A stretch of 64,000 nt of DNA from UBA7477 sp045602925 (GTDB taxonomy: Bacteria > Bacillota > Clostridia > Oscillospirales > Ruminococcaceae): positions 1-64,000 of the forward strand of contig JAZSCN010000009.1 of the NCBI GenBank assembly GCA_045602925.1. The letters are read 5' to 3'. This document shows, one piece after another, positions 26,168 to 33,946 of the stretch; the first letter of the stretch is position 1; the number at the start of each line of letters is the position of its first letter. The notes beneath the pieces were generated by a model. That model saw only the letters and a program-made list of their open reading frames with translations. It was not told where the DNA came from and did not search any database. The translations under genes and the position numbers were made by a program.

Positions 26168-27916
26168 ATGAAAATAACTGTCGGTCAAGGTAGCTGTGGT
26201 ATCGCTGCAGGCGCGGGTAAGATTTTATCCATTCTTGAAAATGCACTCTCCTTAGATAATATTAATGTTGGAATAACCGGATGTATTGGAATGTGCTGGC
26301 TTGAACCTATTGTTGATGTAATAGATGATGATAATGTTTTACATAGATATGTTAAGGTTGATGAGCATATCGCCTCTATAATTGCTCAGGCTATAAAATC
26401 AGGTGACTTTAGTAATGCTCTGGAATATGAGATTTCAGCAGATGATAACTCATTTCTTACTCAGCAAACCCGAGTTGCACTTCGCAACTGTGGAATTATA
26501 AACCCTGAGGATATTGAAGAATATATCGCTAATGGCGGTTATTCTGCACTCAAGAAGGTTATTACCTCTATGTCGCAGGATGACGTTATTGAAGAAATTA
26601 AGATTTCTGGTCTTGCAGGTAGAGGCGGTGCGGGATTCCCAACATGGTTTAAGTGGAATGCTGCTAAGCAGTCACCGGGTGTGGAGAAGTATCTCATTTG
26701 CAATGCTGACGAGGGTGACCCGGGTGCTTTTATGGACAGAGCTGTCATCGAAAGTGACCCCCATTCTCTTATTGAAGGTATGCTTATCGGTGCTTATGCA
26801 ATTGGCGCTAAAGAAGCTGTAGTTTATGTAAGAGCTGAGTATCCACTTGCTATCTTAAGACTTCAAAAAGCTATTGAACAAGCTAGAGAAAAGGGTTTTG
26901 TCGGCAATAATATTCTTGGTAGTAACTTTAGCTGTGACTTTAGAATCAAGGCAGGAGCCGGCGCGTTTGTATGTGGCGAAGAAACTGCACTTATCGAATC
27001 ACTTGAAGGTAGTCGTGGTATGCCAAGACTTAAGCCACCTTTCCCTGCACAAGAGGGTTATTGGCATAAGCCTTCTAATATCAATAACGTTGAAACCTTC
27101 GCTAATGTAGCTTGGATTATCGAAAATGGTGGGGAAGTATTCTCTGCTATGGGAACAGAAGATTCCAAGGGAACAAAAGTTTTTGCACTAACCGGTAAGG
27201 TTAAAAGAGGCGGACTTGTTGAAATACCAATGGGAAAAACCCTTAGAGAAGTAATTTTCGATATCGGTGGTGGAATCAAGAATAATATGCAGTTTAAAGC
27301 TGTTCAAATGGGCGGACCATCTGGCGGTTGTATACCTGCTGAGCTTCTTGATACTGTAATTGATTATAAAAAGCTTGGTGCAACCGGTGCCATTATGGGT
27401 AGTGGTGGTATGGTTGTTATGGATGAAACAACTTGTATGGTTGGTATGGCTAAGTTTTTTCTTGACTTTACTGCAAAGGAATCCTGTGGAAAATGTGTTC
27501 ATTGCAGAATAGGTACTAAGCGTATGCAGGAAATCCTTACTCGTATTGTAGATGGAAATGGTAAGGAAGGTGACATTGAGCTATTAGAAGAGCTTTGCGA
27601 AGCGATTAAAGACGGCGCACTTTGCGGCTTAGGCCAGACTGCTCCTAACCCTGTTCTTACAACTATAAAGTATTTCAGAAGCGAGTATGAAGCTCATATT
27701 TCACAAAAGAAATGTCCTGCTAAGGAGTGTAGTAATCTTATTACCTATGAAATTGACAAAGATAAGTGCGTAGGTTGTACGCTTTGTTCTAAGAAGTGCC
27801 CTGCAAAGGCTATTTTGGGCGAGGTTAAAAAGGTACATACTATTGATTCTTCTGTATGTATCAAATGTGGCCAGTGCATAAACACCTGTCACTTTGGTGC
27901 TATTTCTAAAAATTGA
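26168..27916 (+). CDS. NuoF-like NADH-binding FMN/iron-sulfur subunit
   Basis: 582 residues, of the HydB/HndC type. Residues 1-85 are a thioredoxin-like [2Fe-2S] domain showing C10, C39 and C43; the first ligand position of related proteins is Val5. The core has FMN/NADH motifs GRGGAGFPTWFKWN (about residue 152) and NADEGDPGAF (about 178), an SLBB domain, and a [4Fe-4S] site ESCGKCVHCR plus CGLGQ (about 439-485). The C terminus adds two ferredoxin clusters (CVGCTLCSKKCP and CIKCGQCINTCH, about 536-575). This subunit oxidises NADH and is the likely bifurcation site. It lies between NuoE-like and the GltD-like subunit. Confidence 0.93.
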   Translation: MKITVGQGSCGIAAGAGKILSILENALSLDNINVGITGCIGMCWLEPIVDVIDDDNVLHRYVKVDEHIASIIAQAIKSGDFSNALEYEISADDNSFLTQQTRVALRNCGIINPEDIEEYIANGGYSALKKVITSMSQDDVIEEIKISGLAGRGGAGFPTWFKWNAAKQSPGVEKYLICNADEGDPGAFMDRAVIESDPHSLIEGMLIGAYAIGAKEAVVYVRAEYPLAILRLQKAIEQAREKGFVGNNILGSNFSCDFRIKAGAGAFVCGEETALIESLEGSRGMPRLKPPFPAQEGYWHKPSNINNVETFANVAWIIENGGEVFSAMGTEDSKGTKVFALTGKVKRGGLVEIPMGKTLREVIFDIGGGIKNNMQFKAVQMGGPSGGCIPAELLDTVIDYKKLGATGAIMGSGGMVVMDETTCMVGMAKFFLDFTAKESCGKCVHCRIGTKRMQEILTRIVDGNGKEGDIELLEELCEAIKDGALCGLGQTAPNPVLTTIKYFRSEYEAHISQKKCPAKECSNLITYEIDKDKCVGCTLCSKKCPAKAILGEVKKVHTIDSSVCIKCGQCINTCHFGAISKN

Positions 27917-27930
27917 GGTGAACTCTGAAA

Positions 27931-29991
27931 ATGGAGCAAATTATAATAACAATTAACGGAAAAGAATGTATTTGCAATGACGGCGAATATATACTCAAGG
28001 TTGCTACAGATAATGGCATTGAAATACCAAATCTTTGCAACGATGAAAGTGTAGCTGCATTCGGTGCGTGTGGTATCTGTGCTGTTGAAATAATAGATAA
28101 TGGAAAAGGTCAGGCGCTTCCAAAGCTGATGAGAGCTTGTGCAACTAAAGCTCAAAACGGCTATGTTGTAAGCATTGATTCAGAAAGGGTATTGCGCTCT
28201 AGAAAGATAGCTTTAGAGCTTTTAATGAGCGACCACGAGGGCGATTGCCTCGGCCCTTGTAAGCTTAATTGTCCTGCAGGTACTGATGTTCAAAAGTATT
28301 TAAAGCAGATTTCTTTGGGTGATTTTCACGGTGCTGTAGAAACTATAAAAAAGGTAATTCCAATTCCTGCATCAATAGGTAGAGTCTGTCCACATCCTTG
28401 TGAGCAAAATTGCAGAAGAAGACTTGTTGAAGAGCCACTTTCAATTGCTTTTCTTAAGGCTTATGCAGCCGACAAGGACCTCGAAGCTAATACATTTAGA
28501 CCTAATATAAGTTCATCAAACAGCAAAAACGTTGCAATTGTAGGTGGAGGCCCAGCCGGTCTTACTGCAGCTTATTATCTAAAGCTTTCAGGACATAATG
28601 TTACTATCTATGATGCGATGCCTAAAATGGGTGGTATGCTAAGATACGGTATACCTGCGTATAGACTCCCAAAGGATGTTTTAGATAGAGAAATTTCAGA
28701 AATTAATGCTTTGGGCATTACATTTAAAAATAACATAAAACTAGGATATGACATAACCCTTGAAGAATTAAAAACTTCCAGTGACGCTGTTATTATCGCT
28801 GTTGGCGCTTGGAAGAGCATGCAAATGCGTGTAGAAGGCGAAAAACTGGATGGCGTACTTGGCGGTATAGATTTTCTTAGAGATATATCATCCGGTGACG
28901 GTGAAAAGCCTAACCTTGAAGGCTTGAATGTTGCTGTCTGTGGTGGTGGTAATACTGCGATGGACGCTTGTAGGTCTGCCGTAAGATGTGGCGCAAAGAA
29001 TGTTTATGTTATCTATAGAAGAACAAAAGCTGAAATGCCAGCTGAAGAAATTGAAATTGATGAAGCTATAGAAGAAGGCGTAGACTTTAAGTTCCTTACA
29101 AACCCTGCTGAAATAATTGGTGAAGATGGCAAGGTAAAACAGATTAAACTTCAGGTTATGGAACTAGGCGAGCCTGACGAAAGCGGAAGACGTTCTCCTG
29201 TAGCTGTAGAAGGAAAATTTGAATATCTCGATGTTGATAGGGTTATAATGGCTATCGGTCAGACAATTGATGCAATTGGACTTGATTCTATTGAAAAAAC
29301 GAGAAAGGGTACTGTTTCTTCTGATGCAAATACTTTTATGACATCTGATGAAAAGGTGTTTGCTGTTGGTGATGCTACTAACAGAGGTGCAAGTATTGCT
29401 ATTGAAGCTATTGGCGAAGCAAGAAAATGTGCTGATGTAGTTGACAGCTATTTGAAGGGCAATATTACTGCGTACAGAGAAAAGTTCGTTTCAAAGAGAA
29501 ATGACAGCGATGTTGACCTTTCTGATAAACCAAAATATCAGCGCATAAAAATGCCTGTCAGACCTGCAGAGGAAAGAAAAAAAGACTTTGAAGCTGTAAA
29601 CCTCGGCTTTGATGATGAGCAGAAGGTTTTTGATGAAGCAAAGCGTTGTCTTGAGTGTGGTTGTCACGATTATGACGATTGTAAACTTATAAGATATGCT
29701 GATAATGCAAGAGTATCTCCTGGTAGATTTGAAGGCAAGAAGAACATTAACATTACCGAAAGAAAACTTAGAGTTATTGAGAGAAATCCAAATAAATGTA
29801 TTCTCTGTGGCCTGTGTGTTAGAATTTGTGACGATATTGCAAAACAAGGTATATTAGGCTTTGTAGGCAGAGGCTTCTCTACAGTTATTAAACCGGAATT
29901 TAATAATGATGAATCAATTTCTGCTTGTGCTTCATGTCGCAAATGCTTTGATGCTTGCCCGACTGGTGCACTAAAGCTTTTAGAGTATTAA
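27931..29991 (+). CDS. GltD-like NAD(P)H oxidoreductase subunit with N-terminal [2Fe-2S] and C-terminal ferredoxin
   Basis: 686 residues. Order: [2Fe-2S] ferredoxin domain (C36, C47, C50, C70), a His/Cys segment DHEGDCLGPCKLNCPAGTDV that merges into the cluster-binding domain of the glutamate-synthase small-subunit family (C153, C157, C161), an FAD motif GGGPAGLTAAYYL (about 205), an NADPH-type motif GGGNTAMDACRSA (about 335), then C-terminal [4Fe-4S] sites (CILCGLCVRIC and CASCRKCFDACP). There is no hydrogenase H-cluster. This matches the third subunit of NADH/NADP/ferredoxin transhydrogenases of Stn/NfnABC type rather than HydA. Alternative partners (for example formate dehydrogenase) are not encoded here. 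Confidence 0.88.
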   Translation: MEQIIITINGKECICNDGEYILKVATDNGIEIPNLCNDESVAAFGACGICAVEIIDNGKGQALPKLMRACATKAQNGYVVSIDSERVLRSRKIALELLMSDHEGDCLGPCKLNCPAGTDVQKYLKQISLGDFHGAVETIKKVIPIPASIGRVCPHPCEQNCRRRLVEEPLSIAFLKAYAADKDLEANTFRPNISSSNSKNVAIVGGGPAGLTAAYYLKLSGHNVTIYDAMPKMGGMLRYGIPAYRLPKDVLDREISEINALGITFKNNIKLGYDITLEELKTSSDAVIIAVGAWKSMQMRVEGEKLDGVLGGIDFLRDISSGDGEKPNLEGLNVAVCGGGNTAMDACRSAVRCGAKNVYVIYRRTKAEMPAEEIEIDEAIEEGVDFKFLTNPAEIIGEDGKVKQIKLQVMELGEPDESGRRSPVAVEGKFEYLDVDRVIMAIGQTIDAIGLDSIEKTRKGTVSSDANTFMTSDEKVFAVGDATNRGASIAIEAIGEARKCADVVDSYLKGNITAYREKFVSKRNDSDVDLSDKPKYQRIKMPVRPAEERKKDFEAVNLGFDDEQKVFDEAKRCLECGCHDYDDCKLIRYADNARVSPGRFEGKKNINITERKLRVIERNPNKCILCGLCVRICDDIAKQGILGFVGRGFSTVIKPEFNNDESISACASCRKCFDACPTGALKLLEY

Positions 29992-30027
29992 GCCTTAAAT
30001 GAGCTTTTTAAAAATTATTATATCCTC

Positions 30028-30056
30028 TTTACAAATTTGAATTTTTGAGTTATAAT
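30028..30056 (+). promoter_or_regulatory. Promoter of pssA-psd
   Basis: TTTACA (30028-30033), 17-base spacer, TATAAT (30051-30056). Confidence 0.78.
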
Positions 30057-30102
30057 AATATAGAATTTATATATAGAGGTGAATCAGTTCAACTGACTTA
30101 AT

Positions 30103-30735
30103 ATGATTGGATTTTACGATTATACTGTTATACTTACATATGTAAGCTTATTTATATCTGTTTCCGGTATTTTTAGTGCATGCGACGGTAATCTACAGGA
30201 AGCTGTTGTTTGCCTTATGCTCTCCGGCTTTTGCGATATGTTCGACGGAAAGATTGCTAGAACTAAGAAGACAAGAACTAAGCAAGAGAAACGTTTTGGT
30301 ATTCAAATCGACTCACTTTGTGACTTAGTTTGCTTTGGTGTTCTTCCAGCTGTAATCGGTTATAATATCAATAAGGCTAGTAAGCTCTATGTTATTATAG
30401 CTTGTGGCTTTGTTCTTGCCGGTCTTATTAGACTTGCATATTACAACGTAACCGAAGAAGAAAGACAGGATGAAACTGACGAGAACAGAAAGTATTTCAG
30501 GGGTTTACCTATTACTTCATCATCACTTATCGTACCACTGGTGTATTGTCTTGTAAGATATGCGCCAATACCAAACTTCTCACTTCTCTATACTGTAGCA
30601 CTCTTTGTTATGGCTGTTGCATACATAACTCCGCTCAGAATCAAGAAGCCACATTCTGTTGGTATGATTGTAATGGCACTTATAGGTATTGTTGAGTTTT
30701 TCCTTGTGCTTATCGACTTTACAAAGTTTGTATAA
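30103..30735 (+). CDS. pssA: CDP-diacylglycerol--serine O-phosphatidyltransferase
   Basis: Membrane CDP-alcohol phosphatidyltransferase making phosphatidylserine from CDP-diacylglycerol and serine; Psd encoded 12 bases later converts it to phosphatidylethanolamine. The signature is D48-G49, A52-R53, G66, D70, D74: same residues as the family but with 12 residues between AR and G where 8 is usual. 210 residues, about six helices. The start ATG is fixed by a stop 7 bases upstream; the ribosome binding site AGAGGTGA (30075-30082) is 20 bases away, with hairpin TCAG-TTCAA-CTGA between them. Confidence 0.9.
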   Translation: MIGFYDYTVILTYVSLFISVSGIFSACDGNLQEAVVCLMLSGFCDMFDGKIARTKKTRTKQEKRFGIQIDSLCDLVCFGVLPAVIGYNINKASKLYVIIACGFVLAGLIRLAYYNVTEEERQDETDENRKYFRGLPITSSSLIVPLVYCLVRYAPIPNFSLLYTVALFVMAVAYITPLRIKKPHSVGMIVMALIGIVEFFLVLIDFTKFV

Positions 30736-30747
30736 GAGGTTTTAAAA

Positions 30748-31608
30748 ATGTCAAACGAAGTTTTCAGAAAAGGTATAAAAATAGATTACAACAACAGTAA
30801 TCCATTTTTGAATATGATGTATAAGAATCCTGTAGGAAGGTTTCTTTTAAAGCCACTCACAGCTGTTACAGTTTCTAAGCTTGCAAGATTGTTTATGACC
30901 AGCAAGCTATCATTACCACTTGTAAAGAGATATTTAAACAAGTATGATATCGACCTTTCACAGTGTGAAAAGAATGAATTTAAATCCTTTAATGACTTCT
31001 TTACCAGAAAGCTTGTTGATGGTAACAGACCATTTTCTTATGAAGCTAATAAGCTTTGTAGTCCTTGCGATTCAAAGCTCTCTGTGTATAAAATCAATGA
31101 GGATTCTGTATTTGAAATCAAGGATGTTTCATATACGGTTGCGGAGCTTTTAAGAAGCAACAATCTTTCTGAAAAGTATAAAAACGGCTGGTGTTTTATT
31201 TATAGACTTGAGCCGACTCATTATCATAGATATGCATATATCGATAATGGTGTTAAGACCAAGAATTTCTATATTGGTGGCATGCTCCATACTGTTCAGC
31301 CGATTGCAATTAACAGAGTTAAGGTTTTTAGACAAAATTCCAGAGAATTCACACTTCTTAGAACAGAGAATTTCGGTGATGTTATTCAGATTGAAGTTGG
31401 AGCTCTCTTTGTTGGCAAGATAACTAACCATCACGAAAAAGCTAAATTCCAAAGAGGCGACGAAAAGGGAATGTTTGAGTTCGGTGGTTCTACAATTATA
31501 CAGCTCTTTAAGGAAGGAACCGTTTCTCCTGATTACGATATTCTTATGAATACAATCGATGAGAAGGAAACTCCTGTTAAAATGGGCGAAGTTATAGGTT
31601 ATAAGTAA
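30748..31608 (+). CDS. psd: Phosphatidylserine decarboxylase proenzyme
   Basis: Pyruvoyl enzyme that makes phosphatidylethanolamine. The self-cleavage motif is seen as FEFGGSTIIQLF (about residue 246), where the Ser of GGST becomes the pyruvoyl group; earlier blocks LEPTHYHRYAYIDNG (about 153) and NHHEKAKFQRGDEKGMF (about 230) are typical. 286 residues, the length of the larger, type-II-like decarboxylases. It completes the cdsA-pssA-psd route present in this window and is followed by a terminator. Confidence 0.95.
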   Translation: MSNEVFRKGIKIDYNNSNPFLNMMYKNPVGRFLLKPLTAVTVSKLARLFMTSKLSLPLVKRYLNKYDIDLSQCEKNEFKSFNDFFTRKLVDGNRPFSYEANKLCSPCDSKLSVYKINEDSVFEIKDVSYTVAELLRSNNLSEKYKNGWCFIYRLEPTHYHRYAYIDNGVKTKNFYIGGMLHTVQPIAINRVKVFRQNSREFTLLRTENFGDVIQIEVGALFVGKITNHHEKAKFQRGDEKGMFEFGGSTIIQLFKEGTVSPDYDILMNTIDEKETPVKMGEVIGYK

Positions 31609-31613
31609 TTTTC

Positions 31614-31646
31614 AAGCCACATCTGTCTGATGTGGCTTACATTTTT
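31614..31646 (+). terminator. Terminator after psd
   Basis: Perfect 10-bp stem AAGCCACATC (31614-31623) with GATGTGGCTT (31629-31638), then ACATTTTTG. Confidence 0.85.
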
Positions 31647-31687
31647 GTTGTATAAAGCGAATATATTATAGAAAGAAAGGAGTGCGT

Positions 31688-32956
31688 ATGAAAAGGACAA
31701 GTATAATTTGGATTGTTTCAGTAAATATAATTTTGATTATTTTAAGTTTTATTTTTCCTGTAATATATAATTCTAATATAACTTTTGATGATGATGGAGA
31801 ATTTCAAAATCGTGACACTTTACAGAATGATTTTTTAAATGCTATTTTTAAAAATAGTGAATTCCCTCAAAATGATTATAAGGCACGAAATTATGATAAC
31901 CACTATGGCATGTGGATTTCTTATATAGATTTATCTGAGATGCTTTACAATTCAACAGAGGATAGCTTTAGAGAAGAAATTTCCAGAGCATACAAGAATC
32001 TTAAAGACCTAGGCGTAAATACAGTGTATGTGCATGTCAGAGCATTTGGTGATGCATATTATCCTTCGATACTTTATCCGTATGCCGATGCTTTCGGTAA
32101 AAACGATAGCTTTGATGCACTAAGCATTATGATCGATGAAGCACATGAGCTTGAACTCTCATTTCACGCATGGATTAATCCGCTTAGATGTCAAACAGAT
32201 GAGAAAATCTCTCAGCTATCATCTAACTACAAGCTTAAAGGTTTTTACGACGAATCGTATAATGAAATGCTAGTATCTGTAGAAAACAGCCCATATATGT
32301 GGCTAAATCCCGCTTATGAAGAGGTTAGAGATTACGTAGCACAAGGTGCTGCAGAAATTGTGTCACGCTATAATGTCGATGGTATACATATCGATGATTA
32401 TTTCTATCCGACAATCACTGATAGCTTTGATAGTGAAGCATTTGAAGCTTCAGGTGCAACAGACCTTTCTCAGTGGAGACTTAACAACATAACAAAACTT
32501 GTTATGGGTATGAATGTTGAAATTAAAAAGGTCAATCCTTCTGTTGAATTCGATATTTCACCACAGGGTAATATCAATAACAACTATACACAAATGTATG
32601 CTGATGTAAATAAATGGTGTAAGAGCACGGTTATATGCGATAACATAATTCCTCAGGTATATTTTGGTTATGAAAGTAGTTCGCCGTATCTTTCTACAAT
32701 TTCAAAGTGGAGTGAAATGGTTGGTGATAATGAGAATGTAAACCTTATAATTGGACTGGGAGCTTACAAAATCTCTGAAGAAAGCGAGTATAAGTATACT
32801 AAAAACATCTTAGCAAAACAGATTAATGATGCTTTTAAATTATATAATGTTTCAGGTGTCGCATTCTACAACTATTCAATTTTTTACAATAATGATGAGT
32901 ACACTGATAAAATGAATAGCGAAAAAGAAAGTATCAAAGAAATTATTAAAAAATGA
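31688..32956 (+). CDS. Exported GHL10/DUF187-type glycoside hydrolase-like protein
   Basis: 422 residues from ATG 31688, which follows AAGGAG at 31677-31682. An N-terminal signal or anchor helix (IIWIVSVNIILIILSFIFPV) places it outside the membrane. The rest resembles the YngK/GHL10 family of TIM-barrel hydrolases: GMWISYIDLSEM (about residue 76), VNTVYVHVRAFGDAYYPS (about 112), FHAWINPLRC (about 160), the acidic VDGIHIDDYFYP (about 236) and ISPQGN (about 297). The substrate is unknown; relatives act on cell-wall or host glycans. Preceded by the psd terminator and followed by the yajC promoter, so monocistronic. Confidence 0.85.
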   Translation: MKRTSIIWIVSVNIILIILSFIFPVIYNSNITFDDDGEFQNRDTLQNDFLNAIFKNSEFPQNDYKARNYDNHYGMWISYIDLSEMLYNSTEDSFREEISRAYKNLKDLGVNTVYVHVRAFGDAYYPSILYPYADAFGKNDSFDALSIMIDEAHELELSFHAWINPLRCQTDEKISQLSSNYKLKGFYDESYNEMLVSVENSPYMWLNPAYEEVRDYVAQGAAEIVSRYNVDGIHIDDYFYPTITDSFDSEAFEASGATDLSQWRLNNITKLVMGMNVEIKKVNPSVEFDISPQGNINNNYTQMYADVNKWCKSTVICDNIIPQVYFGYESSSPYLSTISKWSEMVGDNENVNLIIGLGAYKISEESEYKYTKNILAKQINDAFKLYNVSGVAFYNYSIFYNNDEYTDKMNSEKESIKEIIKK

Positions 32957-32965
32957 TTATTATGC

Positions 32966-32994
32966 TTGAAATTTTCCTCAGAATATAGTATAAT
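32966..32994 (+). promoter_or_regulatory. Promoter of yajC
   Basis: TTGAAA (32966-32971), 17-base spacer, TATAAT (32989-32994). Confidence 0.78.
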
Positions 32995-33041
32995 AATATT
33001 TGCGTTATAATTGAAAGTATAATTGAAAGGAAGTATCATAT

Positions 33042-33371
33042 ATGAATTACGCAATTTCTATGTTAGCCGGCGAAGCTGATGCAAGCGCAAGCTCCAGCAT
33101 TACCGGTTGGTTTTCAATCATTTGGCTCGTTATTATCCTTGTAGTTTTCTATTTCCTTCTTATCAGACCTCAGAAGAAGAAGGAAAAGGAAGATGCTGCA
33201 ATGCGTGACAGACTTGAAGTTGGTGACGAGGTTGTTACTGCAGGCGGTATCGTTGGTATTATCTTCTCTATTAAGGATGACACAATTGTTGTTGAAACAG
33301 GTGGAGACAGAAGTAAGATTAGAGTTATGAAGTGGGCAATCGCTAAGTGCAATACAGAGCACGACGCATAA
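33042..33371 (+). CDS. yajC: Preprotein translocase subunit YajC
   Basis: Small accessory of the Sec translocon. 109 residues: one N-terminal membrane helix (SIIWLVIILVVFYFLLIRP) directly followed by the family core PQKKKEKEDAAM and GDEVVTAGGIVGII (about residues 63-77). Other sec genes are not adjacent. The downstream TIGR04086 gene is a frequent partner of yajC in Clostridia. Confidence 0.95.
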   Translation: MNYAISMLAGEADASASSSITGWFSIIWLVIILVVFYFLLIRPQKKKEKEDAAMRDRLEVGDEVVTAGGIVGIIFSIKDDTIVVETGGDRSKIRVMKWAIAKCNTEHDA

Positions 33372-33408
33372 TTCCCCATAAGCATACAAAATCATTATCC
33401 CGAATAAG

Positions 33409-33428
33409 TATTGAGTATATACTCAATA
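33409..33428. promoter_or_regulatory. 20-bp perfect palindrome before the TIGR04086 gene
   Basis: TATTGAGTAT followed by its exact complement ATACTCAATA, ending 5 bases before the AGGAGG ribosome binding site. It could be an operator or an mRNA hairpin affecting translation; it lacks the T run of a terminator. Confidence 0.5.
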
Positions 33429-33445
33429 TTTAGGAGGGATTTTTT

Positions 33446-33847
33446 ATGTCACGATATAAAAGAAGAAATAATATAAATTCACCTATAAGTTGTATGCTTA
33501 TGTCGTCTTTACTCGGAATTGGTGCAATGCTTTTGTGCCTACTATGCTTTGCAATGTTTCTTAGTAAGTTAAATGCTACACCTACACTAATTTCTGCTTT
33601 AGCAAGCATTGCATTATGCTTCGGTGGATATTTTGGTGGTTATGTTTGTGCAAGGAAGAGAAGAAAGAATGGACTTGCATTAGGTGTTACTTGTGGGATT
33701 ATAATATTTGCAATTGTGATGATTATTGGGATTATCTTTGCTAAAGCAACAATAAATATTTCGACCGGTGGCAAGCTATTCTTCACAATGCTTTTCAGCG
33801 CGATTGGTGGTATGGTTGGAGTTAATACAAAGAAAAGACGATACTAA
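33446..33847 (+). CDS. TIGR04086 family membrane protein
   Basis: 133 residues, four hydrophobic helices (about 15-40, 46-66, 75-97, 108-126), with a positively charged N terminus and a KKRRY C terminus. The pattern and the position next to yajC match the TIGR04086 family, whose function is unknown. Strong AGGAGG ribosome binding site right after a 20-bp palindrome. Could be co-transcribed with yajC (74 bases apart, no terminator seen). Confidence 0.85.
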   Translation: MSRYKRRNNINSPISCMLMSSLLGIGAMLLCLLCFAMFLSKLNATPTLISALASIALCFGGYFGGYVCARKRRKNGLALGVTCGIIIFAIVMIIGIIFAKATINISTGGKLFFTMLFSAIGGMVGVNTKKRRY

Positions 33848-33908
33848 GCCCTTAAATCATAATATTGAAATTTTAAGCAGAAATCTTATATATTTATTAA
33901 TTTTAATG

Positions 33909-33917
33909 TGCTATACT
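33909..33917 (+). promoter_or_regulatory. Extended -10 promoter of the GH3 gene
   Basis: TGCTATACT (33909-33917) is an extended -10 element; no good -35 is seen at 17 bases. Start point about 25 bases before the gene. Confidence 0.5.
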
Positions 33918-33946
33918 TTTATAAAATATTAGTGTAGGTGATTTAT

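Noticed and set aside
27931..29991. Hydrogenase large subunit or glutamate synthase small subunit
   Set aside because: No H-cluster motifs are present, and the extra ferredoxin domains plus adjacent NuoE/NuoF-like genes do not fit a plain GltD.
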